Origin: Solwaraspora sp. WMMD1047
GTDB taxonomy: Bacteria; Actinomycetota; Actinomycetes; Mycobacteriales; Micromonosporaceae
Length of the DNA stretch: 64,000 bases
Assembly: GCF_029626155.1 (NCBI RefSeq)
Contig: NZ_JARUBL010000001.1
Span: 7,468,501-7,532,500 of the forward strand
Direction: 5' to 3'
Shown: positions 45,343-56,173 of the stretch, one piece after another
How positions within the stretch are numbered: the first letter of the stretch is position 1
Layout: every line of letters begins with the position of its first letter
Position numbers and translations under genes: made by a program
Notes under the pieces: generated by a model
Told to the model about the DNA's origin: nothing
Databases searched by the model: none
The model's input: the letters and a program-made list of their open reading frames with translations, nothing else

Positions 45343-46176
45343 TCAGCGGTTGGCGCCGGTGCCCAGTAGGCGCTGCACCCCGAACGACCGCTCGATCGCG
45401 ATGATCGCCACCAGGGAGAAGAACGTCATCACCATGGCGGCCGCCGGGGCCAGCGGTGAGATCTCCTCGATCGCGAACGAGTAGATCTCCACCGGTAGCG
45501 AGGAGTAGCGGGGACCGACCATGAACAGGGAGACCGCGACGTTGTCGAAGGAGACCACGAACGCCATCACCGCCGCCGCGAAGAACCCGGCCTTGACCTG
45601 CGGCAGGGTGATGGTCAGCAGGGTCCGCCACCGGCCGGCGCCGAGGTCGTAGGCGGCGTACTCCTGGTTGCGGTCGAAGCCGGTGAGCGCGGCCGAGATG
45701 GTCGCGATGGCGAACGGCAATGTGATCACCACGTGGGCGACGAGCATCCGCCGCAGCCCGCTGCCCCAGTCGAGCACGCTCGACGTGTAGATCAGCAACG
45801 CCAGCGCGATCATCACGTGCGGCACGAAGAGCGGTGCCACCAGGAGCAGGTTGAGCGCGTTGCGCAGCCGGAAGGCGTAGCGCACGATCGCCAGCGACGC
45901 CAGCGAGGCCACCGCGAGGGTGACCACGCTGGTGATGACCGCGAGCAGCAGGCTGTCGACGAACGCGTCGAGGAAGGCCGGGCTGTCGAAGAAGGCCGTG
46001 TACCAGCGCAGCGAGAAGCCGCCCTCCTCCCAGGGGTAGGAGAGGAACGGGCTGCCGGTGAAGGACATCAGCAGCATCACGACGAACGGGGCGAGGATGA
46101 ACACCACCACCGCCGCGGTCCAGGCGATGCCGAATCCGCGGGGCACCAGGTTGGTGGACCGGTCCTGCTCACTCAT
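45343..46176 (-). CDS. Spermidine/putrescine-type ABC importer permease (PotC-like)
   Basis: A 277-residue permease with six TMs (first about 15-37) and the EAA loop EYAAYDLGAGRWRTLLTITLPQVKAG. It is the last gene of a long leftward operon and overlaps the other permease gene by 8 bp. Despite the family name, the ligand here is probably an aromatic or alicyclic acid or a similar pathway compound, judging from co-transcription with catabolic genes (inference). Confidence 0.92.
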   Translation of the reverse strand: MSEQDRSTNLVPRGFGIAWTAAVVVFILAPFVVMLLMSFTGSPFLSYPWEEGGFSLRWYTAFFDSPAFLDAFVDSLLLAVITSVVTLAVASLASLAIVRYAFRLRNALNLLLVAPLFVPHVMIALALLIYTSSVLDWGSGLRRMLVAHVVITLPFAIATISAALTGFDRNQEYAAYDLGAGRWRTLLTITLPQVKAGFFAAAVMAFVVSFDNVAVSLFMVGPRYSSLPVEIYSFAIEEISPLAPAAAMVMTFFSLVAIIAIERSFGVQRLLGTGANR

Positions 46177-47092
46177 CCGACAACCCCCGCAGTGCCCGCC
46201 GCCGCAGCAGGCCGGAGAAGATCACGATTGCCACCGTCACGATCAGGAACAGGATGGTGGCGATGCCGGCCGCCCGGTCCCACTGCAGATACACCAGCGC
46301 CTGCTTGTAGATCTCGCTGCCCATCACCGGCTGGCTGCTACCGCCGAGCATGTTGGCGATCGCGTACTCGCTGCAGGCGAGCGAGAAGACGATGACGCAG
46401 CCGCCGATGACGCCGGGAATCGTCACCGGGAAGACGATCTCCCGGATCACCCGGAGCCGGCCGGCGCCGAGGTTCATGGCGGCCTCGATCTCACTCTCCC
46501 GGATCCGCGACATCGCCGACAGCAGGGCGAGGAACATGAACCCGAAGAAGACGTGGATGGCTCCGATGACGATGGCGCTCTCCCGGTAGAGCAGCGTCAG
46601 TGGACCGATCCCGACCGCGCCGAGGGTCTCGTTCACGATCCCGTCGTCGTAGAGGAGCAGCACCCAACCGAGCATCCGGACCACCGAGCTGGTCAACAGC
46701 GGCGACAGCACGACGAGGATGACCATCGACCGGAAGGCCGGCGAGATCTGTCGCACCCACAGGGCCAGCGGGTAGGCCAGTACGAGGCAGCCGACGGTCG
46801 TCCAGAACCCGATCCGCAGGGTACGGAAGAGCACCGCCCGCCCGTAGTCGTCCTCGAACACGCTCGCCCAGTGGCTCCACGACCAGTCGACACCGCCGGC
46901 GTCGTTCTCCACCGTGAGCCCGAGATACATCATCCGGGCCACCGGCACGAGAAAGAAGACGATCATGAAGATCAGGCCGGGCAACCCCAGGAGGTACGGC
47001 TCCAGCCGGCTCAACGATCTGCCCGGTCGCGGCGGCGGCACTCCGTCCGGGGTGACCGCCGGCAGCCCCGGCGCCTGGGACGGGGCGCTCAA
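46169..47092 (-). CDS. Spermidine/putrescine-type ABC importer permease (PotB-like)
   Basis: A 307-residue permease. A Pro-rich cytoplasmic N-terminus precedes six TMs (first at about 35-57), and the EAA loop reads IEAAMNLGAGRLRVIREIVFPVTIPG. It partners the PotC-like protein and overlaps the ATPase gene by 4 bp. Confidence 0.92.
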   Translation of the reverse strand: MSAPSQAPGLPAVTPDGVPPPRPGRSLSRLEPYLLGLPGLIFMIVFFLVPVARMMYLGLTVENDAGGVDWSWSHWASVFEDDYGRAVLFRTLRIGFWTTVGCLVLAYPLALWVRQISPAFRSMVILVVLSPLLTSSVVRMLGWVLLLYDDGIVNETLGAVGIGPLTLLYRESAIVIGAIHVFFGFMFLALLSAMSRIRESEIEAAMNLGAGRLRVIREIVFPVTIPGVIGGCVIVFSLACSEYAIANMLGGSSQPVMGSEIYKQALVYLQWDRAAGIATILFLIVTVAIVIFSGLLRRRALRGLSDE

Positions 47093-48237
47093 GGCAGGTC
47101 CCCGGCCGGCAGACAGATCACGTCCGCCGGCCGCCAGGACAGCCAGACCGACTCGCCGACCGCCACCTCCGGCGTGTCGGCCACCGTCGCGTCGATCTGC
47201 AACTCGACCCCTGCCGCGTCCGCGATGATCTGTATCGACGCGCCGAGATAACCGGTGAACAGGACCCGCGCCTCGACCGCGACGCCGGCGCCGGGCTCAG
47301 CTCCGGCGGTGGGCTCGCGTCCGGTCGCGGGCTTACGTCCGGGCGCGGGCTTCGTGGTGGAGACGCCGATGACGTGCGGCGGGAGCGCGACGATCGCGCC
47401 GTCGCCGACCGCCGGCCGGTCCGCGCCGGGGGGCAGCTCGGCCCGGACCGGCAGGCCACCGGTCGTGGCCACCCGGACCGTACCGTCGTCGACCTCGTCG
47501 ACCCGGCCGTCGAGCAGGTTGAGGTGGCCGACGAAGTCGGCGACGAACGGGGTGGCCGGTCGTCGGAACACCTCACGGGGGGTGCCGAACTGCTCGATCC
47601 GGCCGCCGTTCATCAGGGCCACCCGGTCACCGAGAAAGAACGCCTCGTGCAGGTCGTGGGTAACGAAGACCGATGTGGTGCCGGAGTCGTCGTGCATCCG
47701 GCGCAGCTCGACCCGCATCTGCTTGCGCAGCTTGGCGTCGAGGTTGCTCAGCGGCTCGTCCAGCAGCAGGATGTCGGGGTTCACGACAAGCGCCCGGGCG
47801 ACCGCCACCCGCTGCTTCATCCCGCCGGAGAGCTGGTTCGGGTACTTGTCGTGGGTGCCCGGCAGCTTCACCAGATCGAGCACCCGCTCGACCCGCTCCG
47901 CGATCTCGCGCCGGCCCACCTTGCGCATCCGCAGGCCGAAGGCGACGTTCTGCCCGACCGTCAGGTGCGGGAAGAGCGCGTAGTCCTGGAATACCATGGC
48001 CGTCGGCCGGACCCGGCTGGGCAGCTGGTCGATCCGCTTGCCCGCGACGTGGATGGTGCCCGAGTCCGCCTGGGCGAACCCGGCCAGCATCCGCAGCGTC
48101 GTGGTCTTCCCGCAGCCCGACGGCCCGAGGAAGGCGACGAACTCGCCTTTGTTCACGGCGAGCGAGAGGCCGTCCACCGCCGTGTGCTCCTTGAACCGCT
48201 TGACCAGTCGGTCGAGCACCAGGAAGTCACCGGCCAT
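47089..48237 (-). CDS. Spermidine/putrescine-type ABC importer ATP-binding protein (PotA-like)
   Basis: A 382-residue ATPase with Walker A GPSGCGKT (38-45), signature LSGGM (136-140), Walker B LLLDEP (157-162) and a C-terminal TOBE regulatory domain. Residues about 292-320 are a Lys/Pro/Gly/Ala-rich, repeat-like insertion (KPAPGRKPATGREP) inside the TOBE region and look like recent low-complexity expansion. It lies 1 bp from the SDR gene. Confidence 0.93.
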   Translation of the reverse strand: MAGDFLVLDRLVKRFKEHTAVDGLSLAVNKGEFVAFLGPSGCGKTTTLRMLAGFAQADSGTIHVAGKRIDQLPSRVRPTAMVFQDYALFPHLTVGQNVAFGLRMRKVGRREIAERVERVLDLVKLPGTHDKYPNQLSGGMKQRVAVARALVVNPDILLLDEPLSNLDAKLRKQMRVELRRMHDDSGTTSVFVTHDLHEAFFLGDRVALMNGGRIEQFGTPREVFRRPATPFVADFVGHLNLLDGRVDEVDDGTVRVATTGGLPVRAELPPGADRPAVGDGAIVALPPHVIGVSTTKPAPGRKPATGREPTAGAEPGAGVAVEARVLFTGYLGASIQIIADAAGVELQIDATVADTPEVAVGESVWLSWRPADVICLPAGDLP

Positions 48238-48238
48238 C

Positions 48239-48997
48239 TCAGAACATCCCCTGTCCGCCGTCGACCGGCAGCTCCACCCCGGTGACGTGGCCGGCCGCCG
48301 GGGAGAGCAGGTAGCGGACCGCGCCGAGCACGTCCTGCGCGTTGGCCAGCCGGCCCAGCGGCACGCCGAGCCGGTGCCGGGCCAGGTCGCCGCCGACCAG
48401 CGCCGCCATGGTGGTGTGCCCCTTGGCGATGTTCTCCCAGACCACGCCGCCCTCGGCCGAGCCCGGGGACACCGTGTTGACGGTGACCCGGGCCGGCGCG
48501 AGTTCCACCGCGAGCATCCGGGTGAGCATGGTGACCGCGGTCTTGGAGACGCAGTACGAGGAGCGGCCGGGCCGCGGCACCTTGCCGCTGATCGTGCCCA
48601 TGTTGATCAGCCGGCCGGGCACCTCCTCGGCGACCATCCGCGCGCCCACCGCCTGGGCGACGTGGAAGGCGCCGGTGAGGTTGACGTCGAGCACGTCGGT
48701 CCAGTCGGCCGCCGACATCTCCAGGATGGGTGCGACCCGGATGACGCCGGCGTTGTTGACCAGTCCGTGCAGGGCACCGGCCGGACCCATCCGGGCGACC
48801 GCGTCCCGCACGGCCGCCCGGTCCCGCACGTCGACGACGAACGGCCGCAGCCCGTCCGCCTCGGCGCAGAGCGCGTCCAGCGCGGGCTTGTCGATGTCGA
48901 GAGCGGCCACCGTCCACCCGTCGGCCACCAGGCCCAGGGCGATCTCCCGACCGAGTCCGTTCGCGGCTCCGGTCACCAGACACCAGCGTCCATCCAT
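48239..48997 (-). CDS. Short-chain dehydrogenase/reductase in the transporter operon
   Basis: A 252-residue SDR with cofactor motif TGAANGLG (9-16), NNAG (81-84), S137, Y148 and K152 (YCVSK). It sits between the PotD-like and PotA-like genes, so it is expressed with the importer. It may be a dihydrodiol or 3-hydroxyacyl-CoA dehydrogenase. It starts 2 bp after the binding-protein stop. Confidence 0.88.
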   Translation of the reverse strand: MDGRWCLVTGAANGLGREIALGLVADGWTVAALDIDKPALDALCAEADGLRPFVVDVRDRAAVRDAVARMGPAGALHGLVNNAGVIRVAPILEMSAADWTDVLDVNLTGAFHVAQAVGARMVAEEVPGRLINMGTISGKVPRPGRSSYCVSKTAVTMLTRMLAVELAPARVTVNTVSPGSAEGGVVWENIAKGHTTMAALVGGDLARHRLGVPLGRLANAQDVLGAVRYLLSPAAGHVTGVELPVDGGQGMF

Positions 48998-48999
48998 GG

Positions 49000-50094
49000 T
49001 TACTTGCCCGCCACCTCACGGTCGAAAATGGATGACCAGGCGGGCCGCTCGCTCGTCACGACCGCGTAGTCGGGGGTGTAGAGCTCGTTCACCACTTCCG
49101 GCCCCGGCACCCCGAGGTCCAGCAGCCGCTGGTCGAGCTGCACGTTGCGGTTGAGCGGGGAGTAGAAGGCCCGCTCCGAGAGCTGCCGCTGCACGTCGGG
49201 GGTGAGCAGCCAGTTCACGAACTGTTGCGACAGCTCGGCGTTGGGTGCGTCCTTGATCGGCACGACGGTCGTCAGGACGCCGACCGAGCCGGGCTCCGGC
49301 ACGACGAACTCCAGCGGCAGCCCGTCGTTCTTCGCCCGCAGGATGGCTGTGCTCGGCTGGATGCCGTGCGAGTAGGCGCCGCTCTGGATCTTGGCATCCA
49401 CCGCGCCGACCGACGCCTCGAAGGTCTGCACGCACGAGCTGATCGACTTGAGCTTCTCCAACCCGGCCTTGACCGCCGCGTCGGTGTTGGCACCGTCGCG
49501 CGACATACCACCGAGCATCATCACCGCCTTCAGGGTGGAGCTGCCCGAGAGGCTGGCCATCCCGATGCCCTCGCACAGCTCCGGCTTGAGCAGGTCGTCC
49601 CAGGCCGCTGGCGGCGTGACGCCCCGCTCCGACAGGGCCTCAGTGTTGTAGAAGATGCCGGTGATTGCCGCGCCCCACGCGACGCCGTCGCCGTTGGGGG
49701 TGCGGGCCGCGTCGAACATGTTCGGCAGTTCGGTGACGATCGACTCGTCGACCTTGGCCAGCATTCCCTGGCTGCTCGCGGTGTAGGCGCTCAGGTCGTC
49801 GAGGATGGCGTTGTCGTACTCGGGATTGGCCTTGGTGGCCGCCATCCGGGCCAGGTTCTCCGCCGAGGCGCCGGTGACCCAGTTGATCTCAACGTTGTAC
49901 TGCTGCTCGAACGGCTCGAAGACCTCCTGGATCAGGTCACCGGTGGTGCCGGTGAGGCTGAGGACGTTCAACGTACGCCGCTCGCCGTCGGACCCGGTGC
50001 CGGCGGAATCGTCGTCGCCGCAGCCGGCGAGGGCGACGGCGGACGCGCAGAGGACCGCGACGGCGATCCGGAAGGTGTGCGGTCTGCTTCTCAT
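49000..50094 (-). CDS. Spermidine/putrescine-type substrate-binding lipoprotein (PotD-like)
   Basis: A 364-residue family-1/PotD-type binding protein. The signal peptide ends at the lipobox ALAGC (about residue 25), giving a lipid-anchored extracellular protein. Conserved parts include NVLSLTGTTGDLIQEVFEPFEQQYN, GVAWGAAITGIFYNTEAL and PAAWDDLLKPEL. It supplies ligand to the two permeases; the ligand is unknown. It lies 18 bp downstream of the EthD-like gene. Confidence 0.9.
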   Translation of the reverse strand: MRSRPHTFRIAVAVLCASAVALAGCGDDDSAGTGSDGERRTLNVLSLTGTTGDLIQEVFEPFEQQYNVEINWVTGASAENLARMAATKANPEYDNAILDDLSAYTASSQGMLAKVDESIVTELPNMFDAARTPNGDGVAWGAAITGIFYNTEALSERGVTPPAAWDDLLKPELCEGIGMASLSGSSTLKAVMMLGGMSRDGANTDAAVKAGLEKLKSISSCVQTFEASVGAVDAKIQSGAYSHGIQPSTAILRAKNDGLPLEFVVPEPGSVGVLTTVVPIKDAPNAELSQQFVNWLLTPDVQRQLSERAFYSPLNRNVQLDQRLLDLGVPGPEVVNELYTPDYAVVTSERPAWSSIFDREVAGK

Positions 50095-50112
50095 GGGACG
50101 GAATCCCTTCTG

Positions 50113-50775
50113 TCAGGAACGCACCGTCCAGGCCGCCGTGCCGGCGAGTCGGAACAGTGCGAGGTCGACATCGAGGACCTGCGGCCAGATCTGCCGGGTA
50201 CGCCTGGTGCGAAGCGCGTCCCGCCACTGCGGCGAGGTCACCGTGTCGGGCGAATCCAGGTGATAGGTAGCGAGATACCGGTGCAGCCGGTCGTCGCTGT
50301 TGAGCGCCCGGAAGCGGCGTGCCGCCCGGACCCCGGGCACCGCGGCCAATGCCGGTAGGTGCTCCTCGTCGTACCAGTTGTTGAACTCGTCCTCGACCTC
50401 GGGGGCGACGTTCATCCGGGCGAGGTAGAGGTATTCGGGGCCGGCGGGAGCCAGGGACTCGCCCGGGCTCAGCTGCCGGCACTGGTAGCGCAGCGACGGG
50501 CGCCGCTGCGCGTCCCGCAGCCGGTGGATGCGGTCGCGCCACGGGCTGGACCCGGTGGAGACCAGCCGCCGGTAGTCCTCGGTGTCGAGCGCGTCGACGG
50601 AGTCCAGGTCGTAGAGGGCGACCGACCGGGCCGCGCCGCCGACGGCCAGGTAGCGGGCGCCGCTGAGCCAGCCGGGCAGGGCCCGCCGCTCCGGCAGGTG
50701 CTCGCTGTCGTACCAGTCGGCGAACTCGTCCGCCGGCGCCCCGTCGAAGTCCATCACCACGATCAGGGCGTCCAT
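50113..50775 (-). CDS. Tandem EthD/DUF4286-like protein of unknown function
   Basis: A 220-residue protein made of two related ferredoxin-like halves: EFADWYDSEHLPERRALPGW (about 14-33) and EFNNWYDEEHLPALAAVPGV (about 133-152). The WYDxEHLP motif is typical of EthD-like or dimeric alpha-beta-barrel proteins that act on, or protect, reactive intermediates. The ATG overlaps the stop of the LLM-oxidoreductase gene (TGATG); GTG at 50778 is an alternative start. Function cannot be assigned. Confidence 0.75.
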   Translation of the reverse strand: MDALIVVMDFDGAPADEFADWYDSEHLPERRALPGWLSGARYLAVGGAARSVALYDLDSVDALDTEDYRRLVSTGSSPWRDRIHRLRDAQRRPSLRYQCRQLSPGESLAPAGPEYLYLARMNVAPEVEDEFNNWYDEEHLPALAAVPGVRAARRFRALNSDDRLHRYLATYHLDSPDTVTSPQWRDALRTRRTRQIWPQVLDVDLALFRLAGTAAWTVRS

Positions 50776-51787
50776 CACGCCGCCGCCCGCTCGAAGCCGG
50801 CAACCACGTCCGCCAGCCCGGCCGGGGAGAGCGCGGGCAGTCCACCGTAGATCGAGACCCGGTCGAGCCGGTCCCCCCACCGCTGCCGCACCTCGGCCGC
50901 GATGGCGGCCGGTTTGCCGCTGACCGCCAACCGGTCGAGCACGTCGTCGTCGAGCAGGGCGCCCATCTGGTCCCACTCCCCGCGGGCGGCCAGGCCGTGC
51001 AGGGCGGGCTGCAGGTCGCCGTACCCGATCGAGGCCAGCACCGGCTGGTAGCTCGGGGTGGAGGCGTAGAACGCCAGCCGGGACCGGGCCGTCTCGCGGG
51101 CGGCGGCCAACTGCTCGTCGGTCTCACCGACCGCGATGAAGAGGGTGGCGTAGACCTGGATGTCGGCCCGGGTACGGCCGCCGCGCCGCAGCCCTTCGGT
51201 GAGCGCGGGCGCGGTCAGCTGGTCGAAGTACTCCACAGTGGTGAAGGGGTGGACCACGAGCTGGTCGCCGATCTCCCCGGCCAGCCGGGTCATCAGCGGC
51301 CCGACCCCGGCGATGCCGACCGGGATGCGATGGTCGTGTGGTTTCGGCGCGAAGACCGGCGACATCAGGGTGTGCCGGTAGAACTCGCCCTCGTACGCCA
51401 GCTTCTCCCCGGTCCGCCACGCGGCCCAGATCGCCCGCAACGCACCGACGTAGTCCCGCATCCGCGGCACCGGCGCGCTCCACGGCATCGCGAACCGGCG
51501 CTCGATGTGCGCCTTCACCTGGCTGCCGAGTCCGAGGGTGAAGCGTCCGTCGGAGGCCGCCGCCAGGTCCCAGGCCGGGTACGCGGTCGCCATCGGGGTC
51601 CGGGCGAAGGCGACCGCGATCGCGGTGCCGATCCCCGGCGCGCCGTGGTGCAGGGCCTGGTGGGCCAGGAGGAACGGATCACTCGTCGTCTCGGTGGTCC
51701 AGACCCGGCCGAACCCGTGCCGGGCGGCCGCCTGACCGGCCGCCGCCGCCTCGGCCAGTCCACCCTCGGTGAGCGCCAGGTCGATCC

Positions 51788-51791
<4 letters not shown>
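50775..51791 (-). CDS. LLM-class, probably F420-dependent oxidoreductase
   Basis: A 338-residue luciferase-like monooxygenase-fold protein. Segments GFGRVWTTETTSDPFLLAHQAL, GTAIAVAFARTPMATAYPAWDLAAASDGRFTLGLGSQVKAHIERRF and PVGIAGVGPLMTRLAGEIGDQLV are typical of actinobacterial TIGR03617-like F420-dependent enzymes. It would transfer hydride to, or from, a pathway intermediate. The start at 51791 overlaps the ligase stop (ATGA). Cofactor F420 is inferred from family and host. Confidence 0.87.
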
Positions 51792-53395
<1,604 letters not shown>

Positions 53396-53416
53396 CGTCG
53401 GCTCCCCATCGCCCGG

Positions 53417-54202
53417 CTACCGGTTCAGCCGGTTCGGGTCGGGGGTCTCCTTCGCCCGGAACGAGCGGGCCATCTCGGCCGACTCCTCGGTGACCAGGTA
53501 GTGGCGCAGCAGCTGGTCGTGGGCGATCCGGGCCTGGCCGACGACGCCGGTGTTGCGGGCCGAGAACGCCGCCTTGAGACCGGCGAGCGCCTGCGGGCCG
53601 CGGCGGGTCAACGCGACCGCGACCTCGCGGGTGCGCTCCCGCAGCCGCTCGTGCGGCACCACCTCGTTGACCAGCCCCATCGCCAGCGCCTCGGCGGCGT
53701 CGTACTTCTCGTTGAGGTACCACATCTCCTTGGCCCGCTTGCGACCGATCGCGTCCTCCAGCAGCCAGGTGCCGTAGCCGGCGTCGAAGCTGCCCATGCT
53801 CGGGCCGACCTGGCGGAACACCGCCCGGTCGGAGGCGATCGTCAAATCGCTCACCACGTGCAGCACGTGGCCGCCGCCGACCGCGTACCCGTTGACCATC
53901 GCGATGACCGGCTTGGGTACCGCGTCGATCAGCTCGTACACGTCGACGATCGGCATCACCGTCGACTGGTCGAAGCCGGTGACCTTCGGCTTCTCGCCGC
54001 CGATGCAGAAGAACCGGTCCCCGGCGCCGGTGATGACCGCGACCCGGTCGTCGGCGGTGTCGCGGAACCACCGCAGGGCGTCAGCCAGCTCCCGCGCGGT
54101 CTCGAACCGGAACTGATTGGCCTGCTCGGGACGGTTGATGGTCAGCCAGACGATCCCGTCGTCGCGTTCGACCAGGATGTCCTCGTAGCGTCGCTCGGTC
54201 AC
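53417..54202 (-). CDS. BadI/MenB-type crotonase with canonical active site (paralogue 2)
   Basis: A 261-residue crotonase closely resembling BadI (2-ketocyclohexanecarboxyl-CoA hydrolase) and MenB. It has YEDILVERDDGIVWLTINRP, KPVIAMVNGYAVGGGHVLHVVSDLTIASDRAVF and RKRAKEMWYLNEKYDAAEALAMGLVNEVVPHERL. The GSFDAGYG segment keeps the Asp (D140) used by MenB/BadI. It is the best candidate for hydrolytic opening of a beta-keto alicyclic CoA ester. It overlaps the 3-hydroxyacyl-CoA dehydrogenase gene by 4 bp, which would supply the beta-keto substrate. Confidence 0.85.
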   Translation of the reverse strand: MTERRYEDILVERDDGIVWLTINRPEQANQFRFETARELADALRWFRDTADDRVAVITGAGDRFFCIGGEKPKVTGFDQSTVMPIVDVYELIDAVPKPVIAMVNGYAVGGGHVLHVVSDLTIASDRAVFRQVGPSMGSFDAGYGTWLLEDAIGRKRAKEMWYLNEKYDAAEALAMGLVNEVVPHERLRERTREVAVALTRRGPQALAGLKAAFSARNTGVVGQARIAHDQLLRHYLVTEESAEMARSFRAKETPDPNRLNR

Positions 54203-55062
54203 CGGTCCTCCTCCGGGACGATCCCGGCGCCCGACTTCCTGCCGAGCCGGCCGGCCGCCACCAGGCGACGCAGCAACGGCGGCGGCGCGTACGCCGGGTC
54301 GGCCGTGTCGGCGTAGGCGCCGCTTGTCGCGTGCAGGTGGACGTCGAGCCCGATCACATCGAGCAGCTCCAGCGGCCCTTTGGGGTAACCGAGGCCCAAC
54401 CGCACCGCGGTGTCCAGGTCCGCCGCGCTGGCCAACCCGTCGTCGTACGCCTGGATGGCCTGGTTGAGGTAGGGCATGAACACCGAGTTGACCAGGAATC
54501 CGGGCTGGTCCTTGGCGACTACCGGCTCCTTGCCCGCGGCCCGGACCCAGGCCACCAGGTCGGTCACGACGTCGGGGCTGGTGGAGGCCCCGGGGACCAC
54601 CTCCACCAACGGCATCAGCGGCGCCGGGTTGAAGAAGTGCAGGCCGGCGAAGCGCCCCGGATCGCCGACCGCCGCGGCGAGGCCGGTGACCGACAACGAC
54701 GAGGTGTTGGTGGTGATCACCGTCTCGGGGCGGACCGCCGCGGCCACCGTGGACAGGACCGCCCGCTTGCCGGCCAGGTCCTCGGTGGACGACTCGATGA
54801 CCAGGTCGCAGTCGGCGAGCGCGGCGGCGTCGGTGGCGCCGGTCACCCGGGCCAGCAGCGCGTCGGCGGTCGCCTGGTCGGTCTTGCCGCGCGCGACGCC
54901 GCCGGCCACGAACGCCGCCAACCGGCGCCGCCCGGTCTCGATCGCGTCAGCGGAGATCTCCAGGACCACCACCTGGTGTCCGGCGGCGGCGGCCACCTGG
55001 GCGATGCCCGAACCCATGGTGCCGAACCCGATCACGCCCACCCGGGTGAAATTCCGTGCCAT
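54199..55062 (-). CDS. 3-hydroxyacyl-CoA dehydrogenase 1
   Basis: A 287-residue HBDH-type enzyme with NAD motif VGVIGFGTMGSGIA, catalytic region LHFFNPAPLMPLVEVV and C-terminal domain GYPKGPLELLDVIGLDVHL. It oxidises a 3-hydroxyacyl-CoA to the 3-keto form. The start at 55062 has GGAAGGAG; longer starts lack one. A paralogue is 41 bp upstream, suggesting two different substrates or stereoisomers. Confidence 0.92.
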   Translation of the reverse strand: MARNFTRVGVIGFGTMGSGIAQVAAAAGHQVVVLEISADAIETGRRRLAAFVAGGVARGKTDQATADALLARVTGATDAAALADCDLVIESSTEDLAGKRAVLSTVAAAVRPETVITTNTSSLSVTGLAAAVGDPGRFAGLHFFNPAPLMPLVEVVPGASTSPDVVTDLVAWVRAAGKEPVVAKDQPGFLVNSVFMPYLNQAIQAYDDGLASAADLDTAVRLGLGYPKGPLELLDVIGLDVHLHATSGAYADTADPAYAPPPLLRRLVAAGRLGRKSGAGIVPEEDR

Positions 55063-55103
55063 GCCCACTCCTTCCGCGTTCCGAAGCCCCGAATGTCGGT
55101 GTC

Positions 55104-55982
55104 TCACGTGCCGAACAGGCCAGCGGACTCGTACTCGTAGAACCCGTGGCCGGTCTTGCGGCCCAGCCGACCGGCGGCGATCATCCGGTCCACCAGCGGC
55201 GGCGGCGCGAACCGCGGGTCGCGCAGCTGGTGGTAGAGGCTCAGCGAGACCGCCCGGTGCAGATCCAGCCCGACGGTGTCGAGCAGGGTGAACGGACCCA
55301 TCGGGTAGCCGAGGCCGAAGCGCACCGCCCGGTCGATGTCCGCCACCGTCGCCACACCCCGTTCGAGCGCCCGGATGCAGTCGTTCTCGAACGGAATCAG
55401 CAGGCGGTTGACGATGAAACCCGGGGTGTCCTTGATGACCACCGCAGTCTTGCCGAGGGCGGCGGTCAGCCGCAGCGCGGCGGCGTGCGTCTCGGCCGAG
55501 GTACGCATGCCGTCCACCACCTCGACCAGCGGCATCAACGGCGCCGGGTTGCAGAAGTGCATGCCGACCACGTTCTCCGGCCGGGCCGCCCCGGCCGCGA
55601 TCGCGGTCACCGACAGCGTCGAGGTGTTCGTGACGAGCAGGACCTCGTCACCGACGGTCTTGCCGAGCGTCGCGAACAGCTCCTGCTTCGCCGCCACGTC
55701 CTCGGCGATCGCCTCGATCACCACCGCGCAGTCGGCGAGCCCGTCGAAGGTCGGCGCGGTGGTCAGCCGGTCGAGCGCCGCGGCGCGATCCTGGGCCGTG
55801 AGTTTGCCCCGGGCCACGCTCTTGTTCAGGAACGCCGCGACCGAGTCGGCACCGGCCCGCAACTGCGTCTCGGAGACGTCGGTGAGCACCGTCGGAATGC
55901 CGGCCCGGACGGCCGTGATGGCGATGCCGGTGCCCATGGTGCCGGCGCCGACCACGCCGACCGGTCCTGCGAAGTCCGCCAT
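55104..55982 (-). CDS. 3-hydroxyacyl-CoA dehydrogenase 2
   Basis: A 292-residue paralogue of the next gene with VGVVGAGTMGTGIA, MHFCNPAPLMPLVEVVDGM, TPGFIVNRLLIPFENDCI and GYPMGPFTLLDTVGLD. It heads the 11-gene leftward operon that runs through BadI-like hydrolase, ligase, LLM enzyme and the Pot-type importer. The start at 55982 has GGGAGAGG. An 18-bp repeat array and a weak GAACG motif occupy its upstream region. Confidence 0.92.
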   Translation of the reverse strand: MADFAGPVGVVGAGTMGTGIAITAVRAGIPTVLTDVSETQLRAGADSVAAFLNKSVARGKLTAQDRAAALDRLTTAPTFDGLADCAVVIEAIAEDVAAKQELFATLGKTVGDEVLLVTNTSTLSVTAIAAGAARPENVVGMHFCNPAPLMPLVEVVDGMRTSAETHAAALRLTAALGKTAVVIKDTPGFIVNRLLIPFENDCIRALERGVATVADIDRAVRFGLGYPMGPFTLLDTVGLDLHRAVSLSLYHQLRDPRFAPPPLVDRMIAAGRLGRKTGHGFYEYESAGLFGT

Positions 55983-55998
55983 GCCTCTCCCTGGGTCC

Positions 55999-56050
55999 GG
56001 GGTGCCGTCGAGTACGGGGGTGCCGTCGAGTACGGGGGTGCCGTCGAGTA
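55999..56050. repeat. 18-bp tandem repeat in divergent promoter (2.9 copies)
   Basis: The unit GGGGTGCCGTCGAGTACG is repeated from 55999 with period 18. It starts 17 bp upstream of the dehydrogenase ATG, so it lies in its 5' leader. No frame on either strand uses it convincingly. Confidence 0.85.
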
Positions 56051-56077
56051 TTGGACCGGCTTCCAGTGGCCGGGGAC

Positions 56078-56145
56078 GCTCGTTCCGGTCTGCGGGACGA
56101 GCGCCGCAATCGGACCGACCGGCCAGGGTCGAATGGTCTTCGACC
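56078..56145. promoter_or_regulatory. Candidate regulatory sites, dehydrogenase/MaoC divergent promoter
   Basis: 56078-56088 reads CCGGAACGAGC on the minus strand, one mismatch from the CCNGAACGATC motif. 56127-56145 is a perfect inverted repeat GGTCGAA-N5-TTCGACC, 28 bp before the MaoC GTG. Either may bind a regulator of the two divergent operons. Confidence 0.45.
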
Positions 56146-56173
56146 AGCAGATTCACGACGGACGGGAGGGTAC

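Noticed and set aside
45343-50094. True polyamine uptake system
   Set aside because: The family similarity is real, but the operon also carries CoA ligase, hydroxyacyl-CoA dehydrogenases and a BadI-like hydrolase, so polyamine as ligand is not supported.
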